Positions 49,002-58,302 are shown, numbered from the stretch's first letter. The stretch: DNA of 64,000 nt from Acinetobacter sp. ANC 4648 (GCF_002135345.1 NZ_NEGI01000002.1:62001-126000), one strand, 5' to 3'. Notes: generated from the sequence alone by a model not told the origin. Translations and numbers: made by a program.

Positions 49002-49691
49002 ATGCAAGCCATCATCCTCGATACTGAAACACATACGCTAAATGGATTGCCCATCGAGATTGCATATGCACCTATTCAAATCGAAGCAGGTAAACTCAGT
49101 CTAGATCGCAGTCAAATGTTTGATCAACTCTATAGTATTGGTGATGAAAAAATTTCGTACGCCTCTATGGCGGTGCATCATATTTTAGAAGCAGAAATTG
49201 CAAATCAGCCTAATTTTAGCAGCTTCACTTTACCCAATGAAACAATCTATATTATTGGACATAACATTGATTATGATATTCGGGCTATTCAACAGTGCGG
49301 CGTAGATACATCTCATATTAAAGCTATTTGCACACTAGCTTTGGCGCGTTTAGTTTGGCCAGATGCTGAAGCACATAATATTTCTGCACTTATTTATATG
49401 ATTAGTAAAGGCAGTGAAAAAGCCCGTGAAATGCTCAAAGGTGCACATCGTGCCGATGCAGACATTATTTTGACTGCAAATATTTTAATGCACATTATTC
49501 ATAAACTGAATATTCAAACTATTGAAGAATTATTTGAAGCTTCTGAAGATGCTCGTATTCCACGTACCATTAATTTTGGTAAGCACCGTGGTACAGCAAT
49601 TGCTGATCTTCCTTCTGACTATATAAATTGGCTATTTCGACAAGAAGAACTTGACCCATATTTGCGTAAAGCACTAGAAAATACAAAGTAA
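49002..49691 (+). CDS. DnaQ-like 3'-5' exonuclease with C-terminal DUF3820
   Basis: A protein of about 229 residues. The N-terminal DEDD exonuclease domain shows motif I AIILDTET, motif II IIGHNIDYDIRAIQ and motif III-type HRADADIILTANIL (DEDDh). The C-terminal 45 residues (INFGKHRGTAIADLPSDYINWLFRQ) match the DUF3820 module found fused to putative exodeoxyribonuclease X-type proteins. The start at 49002 is favoured by a GGAG site 7 bases upstream; 48954 is in frame. Substrate (DNA repair or RNA) is inferred only from the family. Confidence 0.85.
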   Translation: MQAIILDTETHTLNGLPIEIAYAPIQIEAGKLSLDRSQMFDQLYSIGDEKISYASMAVHHILEAEIANQPNFSSFTLPNETIYIIGHNIDYDIRAIQQCGVDTSHIKAICTLALARLVWPDAEAHNISALIYMISKGSEKAREMLKGAHRADADIILTANILMHIIHKLNIQTIEELFEASEDARIPRTINFGKHRGTAIADLPSDYINWLFRQEELDPYLRKALENTK

Positions 49692-49791
49692 TTAGAATCT
49701 TAAGCTTATGAATTGTAATATTAACTACATAAAAGTGTAATTTTTACACATTACTATGCATGATTAATTTATTGTGGGGTTGAAATTAATC

Positions 49792-50403
49792 ATGCAAAAA
49801 TATTACAAAACACAACTTGGCCTAGATGCCTTAAAAAATAGAACTTTAGCTCTTAATGCACGGCAACGACGTCTTTTACTATTGATTGGCACTGAAGACT
49901 TTCAGCGTATGAATGAGTTAATCAAACGCTCACTTGCCCCAATTGAAATGCTGACACAACTTAAAGACATGGGATTAATTGATGACGACCTAACCAATGA
50001 CATTTATTCGTTTAAAAATGAAAAACTTATTTCAGAAATAAATCTATACAGTGAAACAAAACAAAAAACTGTAGAAGCAACGTTCATAAATACCCAATCG
50101 CCGTCAAGCATGGGGATTTCTCAAATTATACACGCTCCCTGCATTCCAGAATCTACTGAAAATTTAGTGCCACTTACATTTAATGAAATGAAGCAGCTTA
50201 TGCAAACCCTACTACATCAGCATTGCGGATTGATGGCAAAACAATTAATTAATCGAATCAACTCGACTCAAACTTTAACTGAGCTCAAACCATGTCAAAT
50301 GCAATGGCTTACTGCATTGCAAGAAACTCGAATCTCCCCGATTGAACTCAATAAGAGTATGCAACGCATTAATCATTCGATACAGCATTTAAACCTTTCT
50401 TAG
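49792..50403 (+). CDS. hypothetical protein with winged-helix-like N-terminus
   Basis: A 203-residue soluble protein from the ATG at 49792; a GTG at 49774 is in frame. The first 75 residues (LGLDALKNRTLALNARQRRLLLLIG and LAPIEMLTQLKDMGLIDDD) resemble the winged-helix segment used by some bacterial regulators after a repeated L-x-A-R-Q-R-x-L-L motif. The rest is helical with a low-complexity middle. It has no signal or membrane segment. It is 100 bp after the exonuclease-like gene and on the same strand. Function is not recognised. Confidence 0.7.
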   Translation: MQKYYKTQLGLDALKNRTLALNARQRRLLLLIGTEDFQRMNELIKRSLAPIEMLTQLKDMGLIDDDLTNDIYSFKNEKLISEINLYSETKQKTVEATFINTQSPSSMGISQIIHAPCIPESTENLVPLTFNEMKQLMQTLLHQHCGLMAKQLINRINSTQTLTELKPCQMQWLTALQETRISPIELNKSMQRINHSIQHLNLS

Positions 50404-50968
50404 CTATTTCAAAGATTGTAATTGCCTAACCCAAAGTAATAAATTTTAATGAACAATACAATTTTAAAGTTTATTAAAATAAATATATTAAAAATCATTA
50501 TTATCAATAAAAATTCAACTTACCAAGACTTCAGATGTGCCATCTTCAACAGTTTTTAGAAAATTTTGATCAGCAAACACATCAAATAAATATTGAAAAA
50601 GCCCACATGTCTGTGAGCTTTTTGGGTTGGATGGCTAGTGCTTATTTTTTATTTGAAGATCATCTTACAAATTCAACAAGCCGTCATTGATCCGTCCAAC
50701 TAAAGAGTAGAATCTTCTCGATCTACTATGAGTTAAATATAATCCAATCCAGCAGTAGCATCAAGATGTCATTACAATTGTGAACAGATATCCAAAGTAA
50801 TTATTCTTGATCTATTGTTTCAGGTGCGAAATAATAATTGGCTGAAAAAGATAACTCACTCAATCAGAATATAATAAAAACATAAGCCATTTATTTTAAA
50901 TAATAAAATATTACTCAATTAAAATTTAGAAACATGAATTCTGAATTAAAATAATTATTTTTAATCAA
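50404..50968. other. non-coding flank downstream of tRNA-Arg
   Basis: This 565-bp gap has no intact gene. It includes a possible decayed coding stretch (50515-50634) and a strong hairpin at 50596-50623 (AAAAGCCCACA / TGTGAGCTTTT) that could end transcription from either side. No second copy of the tRNA 3' end, and hence no attachment-site duplication, was seen here. Confidence 0.5.
50515..50634 (-). pseudogene. possible C-terminal remnant of a gene next to tRNA-Arg
   Basis: On the minus strand a 39-codon frame opens after a TAG and ends with QYLFDVFADQNFLK, VEDGTSEVLVS and a stop. Its composition looks more like protein than the AT-rich surroundings. The hairpin at 50596-50623 lies inside it, which argues against a live gene. 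The family is not recognised. Confidence 0.35.
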
Positions 50969-51044
50969 TGGTACGGCCAGCGGGACTCGAACCCACGCCA
51001 CAGGCTTCGGAAACCTGTACTCTATCCAGTTGAGCTATGGCCGC
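50969..51044 (-). tRNA. tRNA-Arg (anticodon CCG)
   Basis: Read on the minus strand, a 76-nt cloverleaf starts GCGGCCA and ends TGGCCGT-A-CCA, with the CCA encoded. The acceptor stem has seven pairs, including one G-T. The D-arm contains AGCTCAACTGGATAGAG. The anticodon loop is TTCCGAA, giving anticodon CCG for arginine. The T-loop GGTTCGAGTCC is present. Confidence 0.97.
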
Positions 51045-51231
51045 TTCTAGTAAGTGCGCACATCATAACAAAAAAAATCAGAAGGTAAAGCAAATATCAA
51101 TTATTTAGCAACACTCTTGTTCAAGCTTTATACAGCGTTCTTTATTTGAAACAGATAATTCCGTGAAGCACGCTTGGTTTATTGCGTAAGATCACTCACA
51201 ATATACTCACTATTAACCAAGTGAGTACTTC

Positions 51232-52167
51232 ATGACTGATGCATTGACGTTAAGAGATTTGTCTAAGACATATCGGAATGGCTTTCAAGCGCTCAAAAGC
51301 ATTGATTTAACTGTTCCCGAAGGTGAGTTCTATGCTCTTCTCGGTCCAAATGGCGCTGGCAAATCCACAACGATTAGTATCATCAGCTCTTTGACACGTA
51401 AAACTTCGGGGACAGTAGAAATTTTTGGGCACAACTTAGACACTCACCCATCACGTGCCAAGCAATGTTTAGGTGTTGTTCCACAGGAATTTAACTTTGG
51501 CCAATTTGAAAAAATCTTTGATATTTTGGTAACTCAAGCGGGTTATTACGGTATTCCTAAAAAAATTGCCGAACAACGGGCCGAACTTTATTTAGAAAAA
51601 TTAGGCTTGTGGGAAAAACGTTATGTTCAAGCACGCATGCTCTCAGGTGGGATGAAACGTCGCTTAATGATTGCCCGCGCCATGATGCATGAACCTAAAT
51701 TACTCATTCTAGATGAACCTACAGCGGGCGTAGATATTGAACTACGTCGCTCAATGTGGGATTTCCTTACAGAAATGAATGAGCAAGGTACCTCTATTAT
51801 TCTTACCACACATTATTTAGAAGAAGCAGAAATGCTGTGTCGTCGTATTGCGATTATTGATCGTGGTGTGATTAAAGAAGACACCACGATGAAGGCCTTC
51901 CTAAATCAGCTGAATGAAGAATCTTTTATTTTTGATTTAAAAAATCCAATTGAACCCTTTTACCTTGACATTATTGGGGTCAAATTCAATTTAATTGATC
52001 CAGTCACTTTAGAAGTTACCATGGATAAAGGTCATACTTTAAATGACCTATTCCAACTTTTAGAAGCTCAAGGGATTGGTGTAACCAGCATGCGAAATAA
52101 ATCCAGTCGTTTAGAAGAACTATTTGTAAAAATGGTTGAAAAGAACCTTGATGGAGCAGCGCAATGA
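51232..52167 (+). CDS. ABC-2 type exporter ATP-binding protein (YadG-like)
   Basis: A 311-residue ABC ATPase. It shows Walker A GPNGAGKSTT, the signature MLSGGMKRRLMIA, Walker B KLLILDEPTAGVD and the H-loop ILTTHYLEEAE. The C-terminal 90 residues form the extra domain seen in YadG-type exporters. It overlaps the permease gene by 4 bp. The substrate of YadGH-type exporters is unknown. Confidence 0.92.
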   Translation: MTDALTLRDLSKTYRNGFQALKSIDLTVPEGEFYALLGPNGAGKSTTISIISSLTRKTSGTVEIFGHNLDTHPSRAKQCLGVVPQEFNFGQFEKIFDILVTQAGYYGIPKKIAEQRAELYLEKLGLWEKRYVQARMLSGGMKRRLMIARAMMHEPKLLILDEPTAGVDIELRRSMWDFLTEMNEQGTSIILTTHYLEEAEMLCRRIAIIDRGVIKEDTTMKAFLNQLNEESFIFDLKNPIEPFYLDIIGVKFNLIDPVTLEVTMDKGHTLNDLFQLLEAQGIGVTSMRNKSSRLEELFVKMVEKNLDGAAQ

Positions 52168-52937
52168 ACTTTATCCAACTCAGAATTGCGTTATTCACCT
52201 TAGTCCAAAAAGAAATTCGCCGCTTTATGCGCATTTGGCCACAAACCTTACTACCGCCTGCGATTACCATGAGTTTGTACTTTGTAATCTTCGGTAATTT
52301 AGTTGGATCACGCATTGGACAAATGGGTGGCTTTAGCTATATGCAGTTCATTGTCCCAGGTTTAATTATGATGGCCGTGATCACCAATAGTTATGCCAAT
52401 GTATCGTCAAGTTTCTTTAGTGCCAAATTTCAAAAAAGTATTGAAGAACTGATCATGAGTCCAGTCCCGTTACACTTAGTCCTTTGGGGTTATGTAATTG
52501 GTGGCGTCTGTCGTGGTGTATTGGTGGGTGCCATTGTCACTGCAATGAGCCTATTCTTTACAGACTTAAGTATTCATAATATTTTTGTGACCATTTACAC
52601 GGTCATTGTGACCTCTTTATTATTCTCATTAGGCGGCTTAATCAATGCAGTTTATGCCAAATCTTTTGATGATATTTCAATTATCCCGACATTTGTATTA
52701 ACACCACTAACGTATTTAGGTGGTGTATTTTATGCAATTAGTTCATTAAGCCCTTTTTGGCAAAATCTCTCTTTAATAAATCCGATTGTATATATGGTAA
52801 ATGCCTTTCGTTTCGGCATTTTAGGGCACAGTGATGTGAATGTTTCATTCTCGCTAAGCATTATTACCCTATGTTGTGTGGCACTGTATGGCATTGCCTA
52901 CTATTTACTTTCTCGTGGTGAAGGAATGCGTGAATAA
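52164..52937 (+). CDS. ABC-2 type exporter permease (YadH-like)
   Basis: A 257-residue permease with six membrane helices and the ABC-2 membrane fold. Recognisable parts are RFMRIWPQTLLPPAITMSLYF at the N-terminus, MQFIVPGLIMMAVITNSY, and the PTFVLTPLTYLGGVFYAISSL segment before the last helices. It pairs with the ATPase encoded upstream (4-bp overlap) and overlaps queF by one base, so the three are one operon. Confidence 0.92.
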   Translation: MNFIQLRIALFTLVQKEIRRFMRIWPQTLLPPAITMSLYFVIFGNLVGSRIGQMGGFSYMQFIVPGLIMMAVITNSYANVSSSFFSAKFQKSIEELIMSPVPLHLVLWGYVIGGVCRGVLVGAIVTAMSLFFTDLSIHNIFVTIYTVIVTSLLFSLGGLINAVYAKSFDDISIIPTFVLTPLTYLGGVFYAISSLSPFWQNLSLINPIVYMVNAFRFGILGHSDVNVSFSLSIITLCCVALYGIAYYLLSRGEGMRE

Positions 52938-53749
52938 TGACTGTAGAACTCTCTTTATTGGGTAAAGAAACCGATTACCCAAGTACATATCAACCCGAAA
53001 TTTTATTTCCCATTGCACGGCTACCAGCACGTGAAAATTACGCACAGATTGAAGGTATCTATAAAGGCAAAGATTGGTGGCATGTCTTTGAAATCTCTTG
53101 GCTTAATACCAAGGGTATTCCTCAAGTTGCAATTGGTCGTATTACACTACCAGCAGCATCACCAAACCTAATTGAATCAAAATCATTAAAGCTCTACTTT
53201 AATAGTATGAACTTCACACAGTTTGATTCTAAAGCGGATTTTATTCGTACAGTTGAAAAAGATTTATCCAAAACTGCTGAATCTGAAGTTAAATTGGACT
53301 TATTTCAGGTGGATGATTTAGCCATTAGTCAACCGCAGGGTATATGTTTAGATAATCAAGAACCTGACTGTCTAGTCAATCATCCTGATGCCAGCTTATT
53401 AAGCCTTGATCAAAATGCCCAAGAGCTAGAAGTTCAAATGTATTCCCACCTCTTACGCAGTAATTGCCCTGTTACAGGACAACCAGATTGGGGTACAGTT
53501 TTTATTCGCTACCAAGGTAAAAAACCTTGTTATCGCAGTGTTTTAGCTTATATTATCTCGTATCGTCAGCATAATGGTTTTCACGAACAATGTGTGGAAC
53601 AAATTTTTGCTGATATTTGGCAAAATTTAAAGCCAACAAAGCTGATGGTATATGCAACTTATACACGTCGTGGCGGATTAGATATTAATCCATGTCGTGT
53701 ATCAGATGAATCATGGATGCCAAGCCCAATTCGATTGGCACGACAATAA
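52937..53749 (+). CDS. queF: NADPH-dependent 7-cyano-7-deazaguanine reductase QueF
   Basis: QueF reduces preQ0 to preQ1 in queuosine synthesis for tRNA. The 270-residue protein is the long, two-domain (unimodular type II) form. The substrate-binding ESKSLKLYFNSMNFTQF motif is in the first half. The nucleophile cysteine is in SNCPVTGQPDWG, and a downstream FHEQCVEQIFADI motif is present. It is cytoplasmic. Its ATG overlaps the permease stop by one base. Confidence 0.96.
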   Translation: MTVELSLLGKETDYPSTYQPEILFPIARLPARENYAQIEGIYKGKDWWHVFEISWLNTKGIPQVAIGRITLPAASPNLIESKSLKLYFNSMNFTQFDSKADFIRTVEKDLSKTAESEVKLDLFQVDDLAISQPQGICLDNQEPDCLVNHPDASLLSLDQNAQELEVQMYSHLLRSNCPVTGQPDWGTVFIRYQGKKPCYRSVLAYIISYRQHNGFHEQCVEQIFADIWQNLKPTKLMVYATYTRRGGLDINPCRVSDESWMPSPIRLARQ

Positions 53750-53772
53750 GATAAAACATTGAGGTTTTAACA

Positions 53773-54426
53773 ATGCCCTTTTTTGGTTTTGTACCGTCTG
53801 AAGAACTGCTCAAGAATATTCAAACTGGTATTGAGAAAAAAAATTCTAATGAACCACTGTATCCACTACGTGACCAAACTGCCTTATTGATTAATGATGA
53901 AATCATTGATGCTTTATTGGTTGAACTTGTACGTCGCTTTCCTGCCAGTGACAAACGTGAAACTGCTGAAAAATTAGCAGGCTATATCAAGTCTACTGTG
54001 GCGATTTTACTGAAACAGTTACTCAGTAAAGCCGACAATGATGTGGTTCGTCAGTCCATTGAATTTTCTGAAAAAAGCTTATTCACAGACCCTGAAGCAC
54101 AAAACCGAGTCGGTGTTAATCTTGATGCGAACTTAGTCACCAGTCTCAAAAGCAGTTTTGCAGAAATCCGTGATGGTAATGAAATAGATCGTGGCGTACT
54201 TTCTAAGCAATACAAACAGTTTGCAGATGTGACCATCGCTCATTTCATGAAAGATTTTAACAAAACTTTAGATTTGGGCATGATTAAACGTAAAGCATCT
54301 GATCTTGGTGCAGCAGCCGTCACGAAAGCAGTACATATTGCGATTGATAAACTTATTCCCAATTTAAATGGCGATGAAATTTTGGCAGTTGCTGAATATC
54401 ACGATACTTTATTTATTGATCAATAA
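53773..54426 (+). CDS. conserved-looking unknown protein after queF
   Basis: A 217-residue soluble protein starting MPFFGFVPSEELLKNIQTGIEKK. It is mostly helical, with no signal or membrane segment. The middle (RFPASDKRETAEKLAGYIKSTV) and the C-terminus (AVHIAIDKLIPNLNGDEILAVAEYHDT) have the look of a conserved helical bundle. I do not recognise the family. It is 23 bp after queF on the same strand and ends before a terminator, so it is the last gene of the yadGH-queF run. Confidence 0.75.
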   Translation: MPFFGFVPSEELLKNIQTGIEKKNSNEPLYPLRDQTALLINDEIIDALLVELVRRFPASDKRETAEKLAGYIKSTVAILLKQLLSKADNDVVRQSIEFSEKSLFTDPEAQNRVGVNLDANLVTSLKSSFAEIRDGNEIDRGVLSKQYKQFADVTIAHFMKDFNKTLDLGMIKRKASDLGAAAVTKAVHIAIDKLIPNLNGDEILAVAEYHDTLFIDQ

Positions 54427-54456
54427 AATGTGATTTAAGATAAAACATTACGCATT

Positions 54457-54481
54457 AATGCCCTTTTTAAAGGGCATTTTT
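54457..54481 (+). terminator. terminator after the yadGH-queF run
   Basis: AATGCCCTTT / AAAGGGCATTTTT with a very short loop is followed by T residues. Confidence 0.85.
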
Positions 54482-54680
54482 GTTGCCGCCTAAAATAGCT
54501 TTATCATTAAGTACCCTAAAAATACTCAAAAATATCAATACACCTTTTTAGATTTAATATAGAAGATAACTGTGTTCTTCATTCACGTAAATTTTTATTG
54601 CTACATATGGATACAGATTGCCTTCAACAGGGATTGTGATAGCATGCGCAAAGCCTTTTCCACAGTAATACAGCAGTCTA

Positions 54681-55823
54681 ATGGCCCCGAGTTCACAGTA
54701 TAAATTTCTTCGCCAATCTCCCCGAGATGGATTAAGTACCGCCATGCAACCCTCGCGTTGGCAAAGATTACATATTGACCCATGGCTGTGTTTATTTTTA
54801 TTTTTAAACGCCATACTCGGTCTAACCGTCCTTTATAGTGCTTCAGCACAAGATATCGGACTGGTTTCCAAACAAGCCATGAGCTTTTGTATCGGCTTTA
54901 TTGTGATGTTTGCTTTAGCACAAATCCCTCCCAAAGTTTATCAAGCCTTTGCACCGTATTTTTATAGCTTCGCTATTTTATGCTTATTGGCTGTGGTTGC
55001 CTTTGGTGAAATACGACTCGGCGCAAAACGCTGGATCGGTATTCCCGGTTTTGGAAGTGTGCAACCCAGTGAGTTTATGAAAATTGGCATGCCTTTAATG
55101 ATTGCTTGGTTTTTATCGCGTAATCCACTTCCGCCTAGTTTTAAAAATGTGTGTATATCACTACTTTTAATTGGTGTTCCATTTTTGCTCATTGCTGAAC
55201 AACCAGACTTAGGAACTTCCTTGCTTATTCTGGCCAGTGGGATTTTTGTTCTTTTTCTTAGTGGTCTATCTTGGAAAATGATTATGGCTGCTGTAGCAGC
55301 AGCGAGTGTGGTTATTCCTATTGCATGGGAATTTCTATTACATGACTATCAAAGACAACGTGTCCTCACCTTATTAAACCCTGAAGCAGATGCACTCGGG
55401 ACAGGCTGGAATATTATCCAGTCTAAAACTGCGATTGGATCAGGTGGTTTCATTGGTCGAGGATATCTCGAAGGTACGCAGTCACATTTGCACTTTTTAC
55501 CTGAAGGGCATACCGACTTTATTATTGCTGCATTTTCTGAAGAATTTGGTCTTATTGGGATTCTTATTCTAATGACTATCTATCTTGCCATTATTTTTAG
55601 AACCTTCCAGATCAGCTTACAATGCTTTCATACCTATGGACGACTTGTTGCAGGTGCCTTAGCTTTGTCATTTTTTGTTTACGTATTTGTAAATGCGGGC
55701 ATGGTCAGTGGTATTTTACCTGTAGTCGGTGTGCCTCTACCTTTTATGAGTTATGGTGGTACTGCAATTATTACTTTAATGGCGACTTTTGGCATTGTTA
55801 TGTCTATTCATACACATCGTTAA
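54681..55823 (+). CDS. rodA: rod shape-determining SEDS glycosyltransferase RodA
   Basis: RodA polymerises peptidoglycan glycan strands during elongation, paired with PBP2. The 380-residue SEDS protein has ten predicted membrane helices. Conserved parts are GAKRWIGIPGFGSVQPSEFMKIGMP, AEQPDLGTSLLILASG, the catalytic-loop region GRGYLEGTQSHLHFLPEGHTDFI (in parts) and VGVPLPFMSYGGTA. It is the first gene of rodA-mltB; its usual neighbour mrdA (PBP2) is not adjacent here. Confidence 0.95.
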   Translation: MAPSSQYKFLRQSPRDGLSTAMQPSRWQRLHIDPWLCLFLFLNAILGLTVLYSASAQDIGLVSKQAMSFCIGFIVMFALAQIPPKVYQAFAPYFYSFAILCLLAVVAFGEIRLGAKRWIGIPGFGSVQPSEFMKIGMPLMIAWFLSRNPLPPSFKNVCISLLLIGVPFLLIAEQPDLGTSLLILASGIFVLFLSGLSWKMIMAAVAAASVVIPIAWEFLLHDYQRQRVLTLLNPEADALGTGWNIIQSKTAIGSGGFIGRGYLEGTQSHLHFLPEGHTDFIIAAFSEEFGLIGILILMTIYLAIIFRTFQISLQCFHTYGRLVAGALALSFFVYVFVNAGMVSGILPVVGVPLPFMSYGGTAIITLMATFGIVMSIHTHR

Positions 55824-55858
55824 TTTTATACACATAAATAATTAGGAAAATACAACAC

Positions 55859-56860
55859 ATGTCTAGCTTTGGGCTTTTTCAGAAAGTAAGAAATTTAGCT
55901 TTTTGTGCAGCTGCATTTTCAGTTTCTAGTTTTTGTCAGGCAAATGATTTTGCCAATGATCCTCAATACAACAACTTCAAAAGTAAGACCATGCAAACCT
56001 ATGGTTTAAGTGGTGAACAAATTGATTGGGCAATGAATGGCTCAAAAAATATTCCAAGCATTATTAGTATTATGAATCGCCCAGGTGAAAGTAAGCCATG
56101 GTATGAATATAAGTCTAATTTTTTATCCGAAGGTACTATTCAGCGCGGTGTCCGATTTAAAAACCAGTATGCAGATACATTAAATCGAGCAGAACAACAA
56201 TTTGGCGTTCCGCAAGCTATTATTCTAGGCATTTTAGGTGTTGAAACGGGGTTTGGAGCCAACAAAGGCAATTTCATCACCAGAGACGCGCTAGCAACCC
56301 TTGGTTTTGGATATGAGCGTCGGGCCCAATATTTTCAAGATGAGCTCGCAGCGCTCATTGCATGGTCATATAAAGATGGTGTAGCAGCCCATTCAGTTGT
56401 AGGTTCTTATGCAGGTGCGATTGGTTACCCACAATTCATGCCAAGTAATATTCCAAAATTCGGTGTTGACTACGATGGCAATGGTCATGTCGATCTAAGA
56501 AACTCTGCAGTCGATGCCATTGGTTCCATTGCAAATTATCTTGCACAACATGGTTGGCAACGTAATCAGCCAATTGCATTTCCCGCACGTTATATTGGAA
56601 ACACGCCAGACTCAGTCATTGCCAAAGATTTATTGCAACCAACCCCTTATGGCATTCTGAAAAAACAAGGCATTTCTCCCATGAATCCTGCTGTCCAACT
56701 GGATGACTTAGATTTAGTGAATGTCATTCAATTACAAGAAAATTATGGCCCGATTTACTACATCACCTCTCCGAATTTCCAAGTGATTACCACCTATAAT
56801 AAAAGTCGTATGTATGCTACTGCCTTATGGCTTTTAGGCACTGAAATTACGAGTCGCTAA
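55859..56860 (+). CDS. mltB: lytic murein transglycosylase B
   Basis: MltB cleaves peptidoglycan glycan strands with formation of 1,6-anhydromuramic ends. The 333-residue precursor has a signal peptide ending near residue 27 (SSFCQA). The catalytic glutamate lies in ILGILGVETGFGANKGNF. The motif SYAGAIGYPQFMPSNI is typical of family 3 lytic transglycosylases. No classic lipobox is seen, so it is a periplasmic rather than clearly lipidated form. It starts 35 bp after rodA. Confidence 0.93.
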   Translation: MSSFGLFQKVRNLAFCAAAFSVSSFCQANDFANDPQYNNFKSKTMQTYGLSGEQIDWAMNGSKNIPSIISIMNRPGESKPWYEYKSNFLSEGTIQRGVRFKNQYADTLNRAEQQFGVPQAIILGILGVETGFGANKGNFITRDALATLGFGYERRAQYFQDELAALIAWSYKDGVAAHSVVGSYAGAIGYPQFMPSNIPKFGVDYDGNGHVDLRNSAVDAIGSIANYLAQHGWQRNQPIAFPARYIGNTPDSVIAKDLLQPTPYGILKKQGISPMNPAVQLDDLDLVNVIQLQENYGPIYYITSPNFQVITTYNKSRMYATALWLLGTEITSR

Positions 56861-57145
56861 GACTCGCATTTCAATACACAGAAACGAAGTCAAGAAATAT
56901 TTTTGTCAATTTGATCACAAAGCACACTTTTTAAATAAAATGTTACAATGATGATTATTTATTGATCAATTTAAGTAAGTTTTTGTGCTTTTTGTATCTG
57001 TTTATCAAATATTAGTAGACAGCTTTATTGCTGCGTGAATATTATCCCCTACCGTTAAATGCAGTTGCAAAAGTGAATTTACAGACCTCGATGGTTAATT
57101 TTCAGCGACTTAGAAAGTTAAACACAGGTTCCAAGGAGTTAATCT

Positions 57146-57757
57146 ATGCATGCTTCGCTTAAATATATGATTGCCCTGACCATGGGTTTAAGTGTGACTT
57201 CCATAAATGCTGAAATGGTTCAGTCGTCATATTTAAACAATGATTCAGATAATTCAAGTCTTGCTTCACGTGTGATTAGCAAAGACTCAAATAACTTTAA
57301 TTCACACTTTTCAAATTTGAACAGTTTAGCAATCACTGAAAGTACGGGTGATAAAATTCGTCGCCAAACTATTGCAGCTAAAATTGCAATTCCAGATGAT
57401 GAACCTTCAGTTATTGATAAATTGAATACCGTTGCTTCAAACACCGTTCGTAAATTTAGTCAAACAGGTGTTGCTTCATGGTATGGCCGTCAGTTCCACG
57501 GTCGCAAAACTGCAAGTGGTGATACATTCGATATGAATGAGTTAACCGCAGCGCACCGCAGCCTACCTTTGAACTGCTACATCCGTGTAACCAACAAAGA
57601 TAATGGTAAGAGTGTTGTCGTTAAAGTAAATGATCGCGGTCCTTTCCATGGTAACCGAGTACTTGACCTCTCTTATGGTGCTGCAAAACAATTAGGTATG
57701 ACGAGTACTGGTACTGGTCGTGTCAATATTGAACGAGTTGATGGACCAAACTCTTAA
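57146..57757 (+). CDS. rlpA: RlpA-like lytic transglycosylase domain protein
   Basis: A 203-residue exported protein with a signal peptide (cut after SINA, about residue 22) and a C-terminal double-psi beta-barrel (residues about 107-200). RlpA motifs are GVASWYGRQFHGRKTASGDTFD, MNELTAAHRSLP and the catalytic VNDRGPFHGNRVLDLS. RlpA cuts denuded glycan strands at the septum. Here the C-terminal SPOR domain is absent and no lipobox is visible, unlike Escherichia coli RlpA. It lies 285 bp after mltB. Confidence 0.9.
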   Translation: MHASLKYMIALTMGLSVTSINAEMVQSSYLNNDSDNSSLASRVISKDSNNFNSHFSNLNSLAITESTGDKIRRQTIAAKIAIPDDEPSVIDKLNTVASNTVRKFSQTGVASWYGRQFHGRKTASGDTFDMNELTAAHRSLPLNCYIRVTNKDNGKSVVVKVNDRGPFHGNRVLDLSYGAAKQLGMTSTGTGRVNIERVDGPNS

Positions 57758-57786
57758 TTTATCGATCTGCATCTGTATTTAACATT

Positions 57787-57815
57787 AAAGCCACTTAATC
57801 AGTGGCTTTTTTATT
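57787..57815 (+). terminator. terminator after rlpA
   Basis: AAAGCCACT / AGTGGCTTT with a 5-base loop is followed by TTTTTATTTTT. Confidence 0.9.
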
Positions 57816-57816
57816 T

Positions 57817-58159
57817 TTAGCTGAAAGTCCTCCTACAATAAAACTAGCGGATCAAATATCAGATCATCACACCATTAAGCTTAGCTCATGCTTTACCATT
57901 ACTATTGGTTTTATTCTGAAGGCTATTGGTATTCTTAGTACAACCATCATGAGCGCAATCAGCCAGGTAATTTCAGCATACCATTCTTGACTCTGCACTT
58001 GATGGAGCTATAGTCATTGCTTTAACCCCATTAACATTTTCAGCTGTAAGCAAATTAGTTCAAAGTCACCAAATAAAATTATTGCTTGAGTTAATATTTT
58101 CATCTGAGTGGTATGACTGTCTATTTTACGCTTTCGCAATCGTTTTAGTACTTAATTAA
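57817..58159 (+). pseudogene. decayed membrane protein gene
   Basis: After the rlpA terminator two long frames follow one another. The first runs to a stop at 57990 and includes KLSSCFTITIGFILKAIGIL and TIMSAISQVISAYH. The second, in the +1 frame, is open from 57971 to the stop at 58159 and reads TILDSALDGAIVIALTPLTF, VQSHQIKLLLELIFSSEWYD and FYAFAIVLVLN. A single frameshift near 57971-57990 would join them into a hydrophobic protein of about 115 residues with two or three membrane spans. The start is unclear; the family is not recognised. Confidence 0.55.
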
Positions 58160-58302
58160 AATATTTGCTTTCTTCGAAAAATCATTAGATTGACTACGTT
58201 TCCTTACTTAATTTTTCTATACAAAAAACTACTGTTCTGCTAGTTTCAAACAAATTGCTGTATTACTTATTTCATTTTTGGTTTTTAATTGTTGGAGTAA
58301 TT

